From NCBI GenBank assembly GCA_016776725.1, contig JADHSV010000005.1, forward strand, positions 18,974 through 82,973: 64,000 nt of DNA, read 5' to 3'. Below, piece after piece: positions 53,963 to 63,482 of this stretch. The stretch comes from Rhodospirillales bacterium (GTDB taxonomy: Bacteria; Pseudomonadota; Alphaproteobacteria; Rhodospirillales; Shumkoniaceae). The notes beneath the pieces are model-generated. The model saw only the letters and a list, made by a program, of their open reading frames with translations, was not told the origin of the DNA and did not search any database. Position 1 is the first letter of the stretch. Each line of letters begins with the position of its first letter. Position numbers and translations under genes: made by a program.

Positions 53963-55137
53963 TGGCCGGGCGCATCCTTTTTTATGTGCAGCATCTGCTG
54001 GGGATCGGCCATCTCAAGCGCGCCGCCGCCATTGCGCGGGCAACGGCGGCGACGGGCACGCAAATAACGGTGGCGGTCGGCGGCCATATGGCTCCGGGTG
54101 TCGAATTCGGGAACGCCAAAATTTTCCGGCTTCCCGCCGTATCTGCTGCTGACGACAGTTTCAAACTTCTGATCGACGAAAACGGGCAGCCCATCGACGA
54201 CATCTGGCGCAACCGCCGCCGCAACGCCCTTTTGGCATGCTTCGAGGAAACGCAACCCGACGTTATCGCCGTGGAACTTTACCCGTTCGGACGGCGGCAA
54301 TTTCGTTTTGAGCTACTTCCGCTTCTCGAACTGGCCACCGCATCCGCGCGGCCGCCAAAAATTGTGTGCAGCGTTCGCGACATTCTGGTCAGCAAGGCGC
54401 GGCCCGAACGCAATCGGGAAATCGTCGATATCATCAACAGGTATTTCGATGCGGTTCTGGTTCATGGCGATCCGGAACTGATTACGTTCGAGCACACTTT
54501 CCCCGCGGCGCGCGAAATCGAGGACAAGATCCGTTACACCGGATACGTCGTCGACGGGGCGCACGCGGACTTCAAACGTCTGCGGGAAACGGGAGAGGTC
54601 CTCGTATCGGCGGGCGGCGGTTCGGTGGGCGAGCCCCTGTTGCGAGCAGCCCTCGCGGCGCGCGCAATGTCTTCGGCGGGGCATATGCCGTGGCGGATGC
54701 TGAGCGGCCCCAATCTGCCCGACGGCGTTTTCGAGGATTTGAAAAACACCGCGCCGGCGGGCGTCGTCATAGAGCGCCACCGGACCGATTTTCCGGCCCT
54801 TCTGGCCAATTGCCGCCTTTCGATTTCCCAGGCCGGGTACAATACCGTCATGGACATTCTAATGGCGCGGCCACGCGCCATTGTCGTTCCGTTTGCGGGC
54901 GGAAAGGAAAACGAGCAAACGATCCGCGCGAAATTGCTGGCCGAACGCGGATACCTGAAAATGGTTGATCCCGAGAAGATCAGCCCCGAAATACTGGCCG
55001 CCGCAATTGACGAAGCACTAGCGGGTTCCGCAGGCGAAGTTGCGGGGATTGATTTCGGCGGCGCTGCCGGAACGGCGGCGGCTCTGAAAGGGTTTTGCAC
55101 GGAATCAATGGAACACGGCCCAAATAAACCTACATAA
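53962..55137 (+). CDS. COG4671-like glycosyltransferase (MurG/GT28-type fold)
   Basis: 391 aa from the ATG at 53962, overlapping the phosphatase stop (ATG within TGATG); the upstream open frame is in the phosphatase gene and is rejected. The ILFYVQHLLGIGHLKRAAAIA start parallels SHDSFGLGHLRRCRAIA of the gene at 49722, so the two are paralogues. The C-terminal half has VSAGGGSVGEPLLRAAL and SQAGYNTVMDIL donor-site motifs. Probably an inverting GT-B enzyme. Confidence 0.82.
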   Translation: MAGRILFYVQHLLGIGHLKRAAAIARATAATGTQITVAVGGHMAPGVEFGNAKIFRLPAVSAADDSFKLLIDENGQPIDDIWRNRRRNALLACFEETQPDVIAVELYPFGRRQFRFELLPLLELATASARPPKIVCSVRDILVSKARPERNREIVDIINRYFDAVLVHGDPELITFEHTFPAAREIEDKIRYTGYVVDGAHADFKRLRETGEVLVSAGGGSVGEPLLRAALAARAMSSAGHMPWRMLSGPNLPDGVFEDLKNTAPAGVVIERHRTDFPALLANCRLSISQAGYNTVMDILMARPRAIVVPFAGGKENEQTIRAKLLAERGYLKMVDPEKISPEILAAAIDEALAGSAGEVAGIDFGGAAGTAAALKGFCTESMEHGPNKPT

Positions 55138-55163
55138 ATTAAGGGAACCGCCAAGGAGAGCAT

Positions 55164-55919
55164 GTGAGCGTCTGGAATAAACTGAAGCAGGAACTGGACG
55201 AATGGGAGCTCCTTGGGCGTAACGCAACTCTGTGGTGGCGTGACGACGACGCAACCCAGCCGAGCTCCATGCTGGACCGCCTGACGGCGTTGAGCGAGGA
55301 TTACGCAATTCCGGTCGTACTGGCCGTGGTGCCGGCCGAAATCAAAACGTCTCTTTTCGGTCGCCTTTCCGCCTTTGATAATTGTACGGTTGTGCAGCAT
55401 GGGTTTCGCCACACCAACTATGCCGCCGGTGGTGACAAAAAGGCCGAATTTGGTCCCCATCGGGGGCATGATAATATGTTGGCCGAATTGACTGAGGGTG
55501 CAAAGAATATGCAAGCTTTCGAACGGGCATATCCGGCGTTGGCGCCGCCCTGGAACCGCATCGACAGCGGCCTTTTTGCCGGCCTTGCAGACATCGGATT
55601 TCGCGCGGTGTCCACCTTCGGCCCGCGGCAATCAGCCTGCCCCACGCCCGGACTTCGCCAGGTTAACACCCATGTCGATCCGGTGGCGTGGCGAAAAGGC
55701 CGGAGCTTCGCCGGCGACGAAGCCACCCTTGCGCAGTTGACCGGGCACCTTGCCGCGCGACGAAACGGGACCGTGGACGCCGACGAACCAACGGGGCTTC
55801 TGACCCATCATCTGGTCTGCGATGACGCGGGCTGGGACTTTATCGAGGCCTTGTTCGAAAAAACCAGAAACCACCGGGCAGCACGGTGGCTAAACGCGAA
55901 GGAAGCATTCAGTAAATGA
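55164..55919 (+). CDS. Polysaccharide deacetylase-like protein
   Basis: 251 aa, GTG start at 55164 with AAGGAGAG upstream. ATLWWRDDDA provides the Asp pair and QHGFRHTN the His-x3-His metal ligands of the NodB/CE4 fold; PPWN is the third typical motif. There is no signal peptide, so it should act in the cytoplasm, for instance on an intermediate made by the adjacent glycosyltransferases. It overlaps the next gene by four bases. Confidence 0.83.
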   Translation: MSVWNKLKQELDEWELLGRNATLWWRDDDATQPSSMLDRLTALSEDYAIPVVLAVVPAEIKTSLFGRLSAFDNCTVVQHGFRHTNYAAGGDKKAEFGPHRGHDNMLAELTEGAKNMQAFERAYPALAPPWNRIDSGLFAGLADIGFRAVSTFGPRQSACPTPGLRQVNTHVDPVAWRKGRSFAGDEATLAQLTGHLAARRNGTVDADEPTGLLTHHLVCDDAGWDFIEALFEKTRNHRAARWLNAKEAFSK

Positions 55920-56413
55920 GCGTCCACACCTACCCGCTTTATACCGTCCTGGGCGACTACATACGCGCCTTTCTGGGTGTCTGCGTATCGGTGGTTCCCC
56001 TGTTCGTCATTACGAACAAACCGCTTGTCACCTACGCTTTCTGGGGACTGATTGTCGTCTTTACCCTTTATGGCCTGCGAACACTGGCGCGCCATTACAC
56101 GCGCGTTGAAACAACAAACGACGGGGTCGCGGAATATGGGCTGTTTCGGCATGGTTTCGCCTGGTCCGAGCTTTCGCGGCTTCGCCTGAAATATTTTTCC
56201 ACCCGGCGCGACAAATCCAATGGCTGGATGCAACTGGAAATGACGGGAAACGGCCGTCGCATCGCCGTGACGTCGACGATTTCCGATTTTACCGACGTAC
56301 TGGCACGCGCCGCAGACGCGGCAAAGACAAACGAAATCGAACTCGACAAAGCAAGCCTCGCCAATATCGCATCCATTATGCCAGGACGCTTGGATGAGGA
56401 GGCCGCTGTTTGA
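55916..56413 (+). CDS. Small membrane protein with PH-like domain
   Basis: 165 aa. Two transmembrane helices near the N-terminus (about 18-33 and 38-55) are followed by a soluble beta-rich region (VETTNDGVAEYGLFRHGFAWSELSRLRLKYFSTRRDK) that resembles bacterial PH-like modules of YdbT/DUF-type membrane proteins. Probably at the inner membrane. It is translationally coupled on both sides (ATGA with the deacetylase, TTGA with the ABC ATPase). Function unknown. Confidence 0.65.
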   Translation: MSVHTYPLYTVLGDYIRAFLGVCVSVVPLFVITNKPLVTYAFWGLIVVFTLYGLRTLARHYTRVETTNDGVAEYGLFRHGFAWSELSRLRLKYFSTRRDKSNGWMQLEMTGNGRRIAVTSTISDFTDVLARAADAAKTNEIELDKASLANIASIMPGRLDEEAAV

Positions 56414-58323
56414 CCGACCTGCTTATCGTTCGCGATCTGAAAGTCGATTTTCACACCCAGGCCGGCGTGGTGAACGCCGTCAACGGCATCTCGTTTCGGG
56501 TGCCGGAGGGTGGAACGGTAGCTTTGGTGGGCGAATCGGGATCGGGAAAATCGGTTACGGCCCAGGCAATCATGGGCATCTTGCCGCGCACGGCCGAAAT
56601 TACCGGTGGCGAAATACTGTTCCACGACCCGAAAAGGACCCGCGTCGTGGTACCGCCGGAACGGCGGCGCGCTTTTACCGACCTGGCAAACCTGCCTCCC
56701 AACACGCGGGAATTCAGATCCATTCGCGGCAATTCCATTTCCATCATTTTTCAAGAGCCGATGACATCCTTGTCGCCGCTGCACACCATTGGCGACCAGA
56801 TACGCGAAGCCTTGTTACTGCACCGGGAAATAAGCGCAAGCGAAGCCCGGGATATGACCATTGAAATGCTGGGTATGGTCGGCTTCCCCAACCCGCAGCG
56901 GGCCTTTGACGCCTATACGTTTGAATTGTCGGGCGGATTGCGCCAGCGCGCGATGATCGCCATGGCTTTGGTATGCCGGCCGTCTCTTCTTATCGCGGAC
57001 GAGCCCAGCACCGCGCTGGACGTGACCATTCAGGCGCAGATACTCAAGCTGATCAAAGACCTTCAGGCCGAACTGAACATGGCGGTTCTGATCATCACCC
57101 ATGATCTAGGCGTGGTCGCCAACATCGCCGAGGAAGTGGTCGTCGCCTACAACGGATCGGTCGTTGAAAGCGGCACTCTGGATGACATTTTCAGCCGTGC
57201 TTCGCACCCCTACCTGAAAGCCCTGTTGCGCGCGGTTCCGCACTTCAACATGAAAGACGGTGAACGGCTTGTGCCGATCCGCGAGATCGAGCATCAGGCG
57301 GGACACCTGCTGAGCGCCAAGGAGCCCTGGCCGGAAACAGATATGCAACCGCCGTTGCTGGAAGTGCGCGGCGTTACCAAGACGTTTCGCATGCGCCGCG
57401 AAACCGGCATCCTGAAAGTCGGCAAAAGCACCTCGATAAAGGCGGTGGATGACGTCAGCCTGAAAGTCCGGCGCGGGAAATGCCTGGGGCTTGTCGGCGA
57501 GAGCGGCTGCGGCAAAACGACATTAAGCAAGATCATCCTTAGCGCCATGACCCCGGATGCCGGAGAAGTGCTGTTCGATGATCGAGGCGATGTGGTCGAT
57601 CTCACACGTCTTGATGCGGCCGCCATGGTCCCCTTACGGCGCAAAATCCAATACGTATTCCAGGACCCGTTCGGATCGTTGAACCCGCGCATGACGGTGT
57701 TTGAGATTTTGAGCGAACCACTGGTCATTCATAATATCGGCGACGACGCCTACCGCCGCGAAATGGTGACCGAGCTTATGCGGCTGGTGGGGCTGGATCC
57801 GCGGTTCCTCAATCGCTATCCGCACAGTTTTTCGGGTGGGCAGCGCCAACGCATTGGCATCGCGCGCGCTCTGGCCTTGAAACCCGATCTACTGATTTGC
57901 GACGAACCGGTTTCGGCCCTGGATGTTTCGGTGCAGGCCCAGATCCTAAATCTTCTCAAGGACCTTCAGAGCGAACTGGGCCTGACCTATTTGTTTATCT
58001 CGCACAATCTTGCCGTCGTTGACTATGTGGCCGACGACATCGCTGTCATGTGCGGCGGGCGGATTGTCGAAGTGGCTCCGCGCGAAGTCTTGTTCGCCGA
58101 GCCCGTTCATCCCTACACCAAGGCGCTGCTGTCGGCGGTTCCCTACCCGGACCCGGATCGCTGCCTCGATTTCACTGCCCTTATGGAGGGCCGCGCGTCC
58201 GATCCCGACGCTTGGCCGCACCCCTTTGACGTGACCGCCGCGGGTGCGCCCTCTCTTCTCGATTTCGGCCAGGGTCACATGGTCAGAACCCACGCCACAC
58301 CGCAATTGGTGGAGAACCAATAA
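56410..58323 (+). CDS. Fused dual-ATPase subunit of an oligopeptide-type ABC importer
   Basis: 637 aa with a TTG start at 56410 overlapping the previous stop. Two complete nucleotide-binding domains in one chain: first Walker A GESGSGKS with signature LSGGLRQRA, second Walker A GESGCGKT with signature FSGGQRQRI, each with LLIADEP or LLICDEP Walker B and OppD/OppF-type C-terminal motifs ([24 protein letters not shown]). The layout is that of GsiA/YejF. It powers uptake through the two permeases downstream and is coupled to them by overlapping genes. Confidence 0.94.
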   Translation: MTDLLIVRDLKVDFHTQAGVVNAVNGISFRVPEGGTVALVGESGSGKSVTAQAIMGILPRTAEITGGEILFHDPKRTRVVVPPERRRAFTDLANLPPNTREFRSIRGNSISIIFQEPMTSLSPLHTIGDQIREALLLHREISASEARDMTIEMLGMVGFPNPQRAFDAYTFELSGGLRQRAMIAMALVCRPSLLIADEPSTALDVTIQAQILKLIKDLQAELNMAVLIITHDLGVVANIAEEVVVAYNGSVVESGTLDDIFSRASHPYLKALLRAVPHFNMKDGERLVPIREIEHQAGHLLSAKEPWPETDMQPPLLEVRGVTKTFRMRRETGILKVGKSTSIKAVDDVSLKVRRGKCLGLVGESGCGKTTLSKIILSAMTPDAGEVLFDDRGDVVDLTRLDAAAMVPLRRKIQYVFQDPFGSLNPRMTVFEILSEPLVIHNIGDDAYRREMVTELMRLVGLDPRFLNRYPHSFSGGQRQRIGIARALALKPDLLICDEPVSALDVSVQAQILNLLKDLQSELGLTYLFISHNLAVVDYVADDIAVMCGGRIVEVAPREVLFAEPVHPYTKALLSAVPYPDPDRCLDFTALMEGRASDPDAWPHPFDVTAAGAPSLLDFGQGHMVRTHATPQLVENQ

Positions 58324-60257
58324 TGAAAAAACAAGTTGCGCCCGCACTGTTTTTTGCCACGGCAATTTCACTGGCCGCGCTGACAAGCCCTGCGGGGGCT
58401 GCGTCAATACCCGGTTCCTTCATCGAAACGCCTTATTTCGCCGAACGCGTCACCGCCGGAACGTTACCCCCGGTGCGGCAGCGCATTCCGGCTGCTCCTG
58501 CCCTGGCCAATTTCAGTGCGAAGGGTATGGAACAGGGGCGCCACGGCGGCGATCTGCGCATACTGATGGGCAAATCAAAGGACACCAAACGCATGGTCGT
58601 TTACGGCTATGCCCGGCTGGTCGGTTATTCGCGGGATTTCAATCTGGCCCCCGATATTCTTGAATCCTTCGACGTCAAAGAGGGACGCATTTTCACGTTT
58701 CATTTGCGCAAAGGGCACAAGTGGTCTGACGGACACCCCTTCACGGCAGAAGATTTCCGCTATTTCTGGGAAGACTTCGCCACCGACAAGGAAGTTTCCA
58801 AGGGCGGGCCGCCGGTTGTCATGCTGGTGGACGGCAAGCCCCCCGCGTTTGAAGTCGTGAACGAAACCACGGTGCGCTACAGTTGGGACAAACCCAACCC
58901 CTATTTCCTGCCCGCCCTGGCCGGGGCGTCGCCGCTGTATATCTATCGCCCGGCCCATTACATGAAGCGGTTCCACAAGAAATACGCCAAGCCCACCGAA
59001 CTGGACAAGCTGATCAAGGCGCACAGGCAACGCAACTGGGTGGCGCTGCAATACAACGTGGGCCGCCAGTATAAAAACAATAATCCGGACCTGCCGACCC
59101 TTCAGCCGTGGGTTTTGAGAACGCGGCCGCCGTCGAAGCGTTTCGTGTTCGAACGTAACGCCTATTTTCATCGCGTCGATCCCAACGGGCGGCAGCTTCC
59201 CTATATCGACCGCTGGATCATGGGAATCGCAGCAACGAAACTGATCCCGGCCAAGGTGGGAACGGGGGACTCCGATCTGCAGGCCCATGCCCTGGCCTTC
59301 AACAATGCGACGTTTCTGAAGGAAAGTGAAAAGCGCAACGACTATACGCTGCGCCTGTGGCGCACGGCGCGCGGCTCGCAAATCGCGCTTTTTCCCAATC
59401 TCAATACGACCGACGAGGTCTGGCGGCCGCTGGTCCGCAATCCGAACTTCCGGCGCGCCCTTTCCCTGGCCGTTGACCGCGAGGACATAAACGATTCCGT
59501 CTATTTCGGCTTGGCTATTGAAGGCAATAACACGGTTCTTCCGGCCAGTCCGCTTTATGACGAGAAATACACGACGAAGTGGGCGACTTTTGATCTCGAC
59601 CGGGCCAACGAACTGCTGGACGGCATGGGCCTTACCGAACGCGACAGCGACGACATTCGCCTGCTGCCAAACGGCGCACCCATGGAACTGATCGTGGAAT
59701 CGGCAAACGAGGAAACCGATCAGGCCGACGTGCTGCAACTGATCGGCGAAAGCTGGCGCGAAATCGGCATCAAGCTGCACACCCGCGTTCTTCAACGCGA
59801 AACCTTCCGCAACCGCATCTTTTCAGGCGCCACCGTCATGTCGGTATGGTCGGGACTGGAAAACGGCGTTCCCAGCCTTCACTCCTCGCCCCATGAATTG
59901 GCCCCGACGTCGCAGATGCAATACCATTGGCCGAAATGGGGACAGCATTTTGAAACCGGCGGCAAGGCGGGCGTGCCGATCGATCTGACCGAAGCCAAAG
60001 AGCTGAGCGCCCTGAACGCGGCCTGGATGGCGGCAAGCAAGCCCGAGCAACGCGAGAAAATCTGGCGTGAGATGCTGGACATTTTTTGTGATCAGGTTTT
60101 CTCGATCGGCACCGTTTCGGGCATTCTGCAACCCGTCGTCGTCAGCAACAAACTGCGCAACGTTCCTGAAGAGGGGATTTACAACTGGGATCCGGGTTCC
60201 CACTTCGGCATTTACAGGCCCGATACGTTCTGGTTCGCTAACGCCGGCGGAAAATAA
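58323..60257 (+). CDS. Family 5 extracellular solute-binding protein
   Basis: 644 aa. A signal peptide (FFATAISLAALTSPAGAA) precedes the SBP_bac_5 fold, with the FHLRKGHKWSDGHPFTAEDFRYFWEDF motif near residues 120-150 that defines the oligopeptide/nickel-binding family. Longer than DppA (about 535 aa), nearer to YejA size. It begins at the last base of the ATPase gene and binds the ligand for the importer. Ligand unknown; peptides or glycopeptides are plausible. Confidence 0.93.
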   Translation: MKKQVAPALFFATAISLAALTSPAGAASIPGSFIETPYFAERVTAGTLPPVRQRIPAAPALANFSAKGMEQGRHGGDLRILMGKSKDTKRMVVYGYARLVGYSRDFNLAPDILESFDVKEGRIFTFHLRKGHKWSDGHPFTAEDFRYFWEDFATDKEVSKGGPPVVMLVDGKPPAFEVVNETTVRYSWDKPNPYFLPALAGASPLYIYRPAHYMKRFHKKYAKPTELDKLIKAHRQRNWVALQYNVGRQYKNNNPDLPTLQPWVLRTRPPSKRFVFERNAYFHRVDPNGRQLPYIDRWIMGIAATKLIPAKVGTGDSDLQAHALAFNNATFLKESEKRNDYTLRLWRTARGSQIALFPNLNTTDEVWRPLVRNPNFRRALSLAVDREDINDSVYFGLAIEGNNTVLPASPLYDEKYTTKWATFDLDRANELLDGMGLTERDSDDIRLLPNGAPMELIVESANEETDQADVLQLIGESWREIGIKLHTRVLQRETFRNRIFSGATVMSVWSGLENGVPSLHSSPHELAPTSQMQYHWPKWGQHFETGGKAGVPIDLTEAKELSALNAAWMAASKPEQREKIWREMLDIFCDQVFSIGTVSGILQPVVVSNKLRNVPEEGIYNWDPGSHFGIYRPDTFWFANAGGK

Positions 60258-60275
60258 CCGAGGAAACGAAAGTAA

Positions 60276-61274
60276 GTGTCCAACTATTTCGTCCGACGCC
60301 TGCTAACGATGATGGGAACGCTGCTGGTTATCAGCGTTCTGGTGTTCGTCATCGTCCAGCTTCCGCCGGGTGATTTCCTCAGCAACCAGATCGCCGAGCT
60401 GCAAAGCCAGGGCGAAATGGTTCCGACGGAAAAAATTGAGTTCCTGCGCAAGGAATACGGCCTGGACAAGCCGGTGCACGAACAGTACCTGCGTTGGGTC
60501 ATCGGCCTTGTGCAAGGCGATATGGGATATTCGTTCGAGCACAACCTGCCAGCCTCCGAAGTCATCGGCGACCGCCTGTTCATGACCATCTTGCTGAACT
60601 TCGGCACGATCCTGTTCATCTATATGGTCGCCTTCCCCATCGGCGTTTATTCGGCAACGCACCAATACAGCTGGGGGGATCACGGCCTGACGTTTCTGGG
60701 CTTCCTGGGCCTGGCCACGCCCAATTTCCTGCTGGCCCTGATCCTCATGTATTTGAGCCACCGCTGGTTCGGCACCGACATCGGCAGAATGATGGCCGAG
60801 CAATACCTGGATCAGCCGTGGAGTATGGACAAGGCCCTGTCGGTCCTGTTCCACATGTGGGTTCCGGTATTCGTTATCGGCACCTCGGGAACCGCTGGAA
60901 TGATCCGCCGCCTTCGCGCCAACCTTCTGGACGAGCTGCAAAAGCAATATGTGGTCACGGGGCGCGCCAAGGGCCTGCCGCCGGGGCGGCTTTTGGTCAA
61001 ATACCCGCTGCGCATGGCCATCAATCCGTTTGTCGCCGATATCGGTAATCTTTTGCCGCAGGTGGTGTCGGGATCGGTGATCGTTTCCTTCGTCATGGGC
61101 CTGCCGACCACGGGTCCGGTATTCCTGGACGCCCTTCTGAGCCAGGATTTCTATCTGGCCGGATCGTTTTTGATGTTCCTGGCCGCGCTGACCGTCATGG
61201 GGATGTTCGTTTCCGATCTTTTGCTGGTGGCGCTGGATCCGCGCATTCGCATGGGCGGACGGCTGCGCAAATGA
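60276..61274 (+). CDS. ABC importer permease, DppB type
   Basis: 332 aa, GTG start at 60276 with GAGGAAACG upstream. Six transmembrane helices; the N-terminal FVRRLLTMMGTLLVISVLVFVIVQLPPGD and the EAA-type cytoplasmic loop (VVTGRAKGLPPGRLLVKYPLR) are typical of DppB/OppB. Works with the DppC-type permease that overlaps its stop. Confidence 0.94.
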   Translation: MSNYFVRRLLTMMGTLLVISVLVFVIVQLPPGDFLSNQIAELQSQGEMVPTEKIEFLRKEYGLDKPVHEQYLRWVIGLVQGDMGYSFEHNLPASEVIGDRLFMTILLNFGTILFIYMVAFPIGVYSATHQYSWGDHGLTFLGFLGLATPNFLLALILMYLSHRWFGTDIGRMMAEQYLDQPWSMDKALSVLFHMWVPVFVIGTSGTAGMIRRLRANLLDELQKQYVVTGRAKGLPPGRLLVKYPLRMAINPFVADIGNLLPQVVSGSVIVSFVMGLPTTGPVFLDALLSQDFYLAGSFLMFLAALTVMGMFVSDLLLVALDPRIRMGGRLRK

Positions 61275-62425
61275 GAGAGCCCCTGCCCCACTTCGTTTCA
61301 GATGCGCCTTTCGACCCCGTCGAGGCCGAAACCCTGACCGCCGATCAGGAAAAATTCTTCATGGCGGGTCAGTGGCGGATGATGTGGTGGCGGTTCCGTC
61401 AGCACAAACTGGCCATGGGCGCCATGATGGTGCTGATCTTAAGCTACCTTTCGATCATGTTTGTCGAGTTCCTGGTGCCCTACGATCTGCACTCGCGCGA
61501 CCGCAAACACATTTACGCCCCGCCGCAGGTTGTTCACTTCTTCCACAAGGACGAATTCATCGGCCCGTTCGTCTACAAGTTCAAAGTCAAGTTCGATCAG
61601 GTCAAGATGATGCGCGAATACACCCCCAACCTGCGCAAACCCCAGAAAATCCGTTTTTTCTGTGAGGGAGACTCCTATAAGTTCTGGGGCCTGTTTGAGG
61701 CCCGCACCCATCTGTTTTGTCCGGCAAAGCGCGGAACGCTGTTCCTGCTTGGAACCGACCGGTTGGGCCGCGACGTGGCCTCACGCCTGGTCTACGGCGG
61801 GCGGATATCGCTGACGGTCGGGCTGGTGGGCGTGACGCTCAGTTTCATTCTGGGGATATTTTTCGGCGGAATGGCGGGCTACTTCGGCGGTTGGGTCGAT
61901 AACGCCGTTCAGCGAATGATCGAGATTCTGCGCTCGCTGCCCGAACTGCCCCTTTGGCTGGCCCTGTCCGCCGCCCTTCCCATTACCTGGAACCCGGTCC
62001 TGATTTATTTTGGAATTACGCTGATTTTGGCGCTTCTGGACTGGCCGGGACTGGCCCGTGCCGTGCGTTCCAAGCTGCTGGCCCTGCGCGAGGAAGATTT
62101 TTGCGCGGCGGCTAAGCTGATGGGCGCAAAACCCAGCCGCATTATCGGCAGGCACCTGCTTCCCAACTTCATGAGCCATTTGATCGCTTCGGCCACCCTT
62201 TCCATTCCATCCATGATCCTGGCCGAAACGGCGCTCAGTTTCTTAGGCCTTGGATTGCGCCCGCCCATTACCAGTTGGGGCGTGTTGCTGGTGGAAGCCC
62301 AGAATATCGAGGCCGTGGCGCTGTATCCGTGGCTGCTCATGCCCATGCTTCCCGTCATCATCACGGTGCTGGCTTTCAACTTCATGGGCGACGGACTGCG
62401 CGACGCCGCCGACCCTTACGACTAG
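61271..62425 (+). CDS. ABC importer permease, DppC type with long periplasmic loop
   Basis: 384 aa. The DppC core (LGTDRLGRDVASRLVYGGRISLTVGLVGV... and the EAA loop FCAAAKLMGAKPSRIIGRHLLPN) is normal. The region between the first transmembrane helix (about 55-75) and the core is about 80 residues longer than in DppC, with two Cys (RFFCEGDSYKFWGLFEARTHLFCPAK). This resembles the enlarged loop of YejE-type permeases. The start overlaps the DppB-type gene (ATGA), and the stop codon TAG is part of the repeat element that follows. Confidence 0.93.
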   Translation: MREPLPHFVSDAPFDPVEAETLTADQEKFFMAGQWRMMWWRFRQHKLAMGAMMVLILSYLSIMFVEFLVPYDLHSRDRKHIYAPPQVVHFFHKDEFIGPFVYKFKVKFDQVKMMREYTPNLRKPQKIRFFCEGDSYKFWGLFEARTHLFCPAKRGTLFLLGTDRLGRDVASRLVYGGRISLTVGLVGVTLSFILGIFFGGMAGYFGGWVDNAVQRMIEILRSLPELPLWLALSAALPITWNPVLIYFGITLILALLDWPGLARAVRSKLLALREEDFCAAAKLMGAKPSRIIGRHLLPNFMSHLIASATLSIPSMILAETALSFLGLGLRPPITSWGVLLVEAQNIEAVALYPWLLMPMLPVIITVLAFNFMGDGLRDAADPYD

Positions 62426-62686
62426 AGCATGTCTCCCTTATTCGGAACCACTGAGACACCGTATCCGGTCTGCTGACAAGGAAGGCGGCGCGCCGCGATG
62501 CCGGCGCATCGCAAGCGTTGCCTGACGCAGCTCAGCAGGCCGGATACGGTGCCTTCGGTCGCTTTTCCGGCCCTCCCGCGTCGTCGAGAACGCTTGATGA
62601 TGCCCCGCATCACCGGCGCGCCCTCTCCTATCGGGAGGGCCGGAAAAGCGATCTCAGTGAATCCGAATAAGGGAGACATGGTCTAG
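62422..62686. repeat. 265-bp nested-hairpin repeat element
   Basis: Outer inverted repeats of about 35 bp begin and end with CTAG (62422-62425 and 62683-62686), with only a few mismatches (CTAGAGCATGTCTCCCTTAT... at the left). Inside are two independent hairpins: arms 62457-62476 / 62532-62551 (19 of 20) and perfect 18-bp arms 62561-62578 / 62632-62649. The left CTAG contains the permease stop codon. No credible gene is inside. The right end matches the remnant at 40536-40556. It takes up most of the 350-base gap before the P460 gene; the last 90 bases hold only the P460 upstream region with AGGAGG. Confidence 0.82.
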
Positions 62687-62775
62687 GTCAAATTCGCTCA
62701 AAATACCGTGAAGCCCCCTCCTGCCGGGCCCACACGCTTGCCATTATCTAAAAGGCAACCGTTTCAGGAGGTTCC

Positions 62776-63411
62776 ATGCCCGCACTTCGTGTCGCCACAG
62801 CCTTGCTGATTATTTTGGTTCCATTGGCCGGGTTCGCACAATCCACCAATGATACCGACCCTTTGCGCCCGAAACGGCACTTTAAGGTCCAGCGCCCGGC
62901 AAGCCTGTCGCCGCCCGAGACCCTTACCATTTATGACAATATCGCCAACGAGATGGCAAAAGGATATGCCGTTTCCATGGACCCGGCGGCCCGGCATTTT
63001 CGCAAGTGGCGGCGGTTCAACAGCGCCCCTTACAAATCCGCCACCCACGGCAATCGTTATATCAACAACTACGTCAACGGCATTGGCGTCAGCGCCTACG
63101 GCCCCATGGAAAGCGGCGAAAAAATGCCCGCCGGCTCGATCATCGCCAAGGACAGTTTCACCGTAACTTCGGATACCGCCGTCTTCGCGGGCGCTTTTTT
63201 CGTCATGGAGAAACTGGCGGAAAACGCCCGGCCCGAAACTGGCGATTGGCGTTACACCATGATCATGCCCGACGGCAGTTACCTGGGCGACAGCGAGGGC
63301 GACAACGCCGACAAGGTCGCCTTCTGCCACGAATGCCACAAATCCAAGGCAAAGAACGATTACCTGTTCTTCATCCCGAAGAAATACCGGATGCCGTTCC
63401 TTCAGAAGTGA
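62776..63411 (+). CDS. Cytochrome P460 family protein
   Basis: 211 aa with AGGAGG seven bases before the ATG. A signal peptide (ALLIILVPLAGFAQ) directs it to the periplasm. The C-terminal heme c motif is CHECH (Cys184, Cys187, His188), placed near the end as in P460 cytochromes, whose heme is cross-linked to a Lys and which oxidise hydroxylamine or nitric oxide. The YVNGIGVSAYG and YTMIMPDGSYL segments fit the family. The cross-linking Lys cannot be identified by eye. Confidence 0.87.
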   Translation: MPALRVATALLIILVPLAGFAQSTNDTDPLRPKRHFKVQRPASLSPPETLTIYDNIANEMAKGYAVSMDPAARHFRKWRRFNSAPYKSATHGNRYINNYVNGIGVSAYGPMESGEKMPAGSIIAKDSFTVTSDTAVFAGAFFVMEKLAENARPETGDWRYTMIMPDGSYLGDSEGDNADKVAFCHECHKSKAKNDYLFFIPKKYRMPFLQK

Positions 63412-63482
63412 ATTTCCGAGGTTGCACCCCGGCAAACTTCCCCTACATGGAAGGGATGCCGCTCGTTTTTGTGAAGGGTTAG

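Noticed and set aside
58575..59795. 406-codon minus-strand open frame in the solute-binding protein gene
   Set aside because: Antisense shadow without family features; the plus-strand gene has a signal peptide and the SBP_bac_5 motif.
62498..62686. 62-codon open frame inside the nested-hairpin element
   Set aside because: It reads through hairpin arms, has no ribosome-binding site, and stops in the repeated CTAG end.
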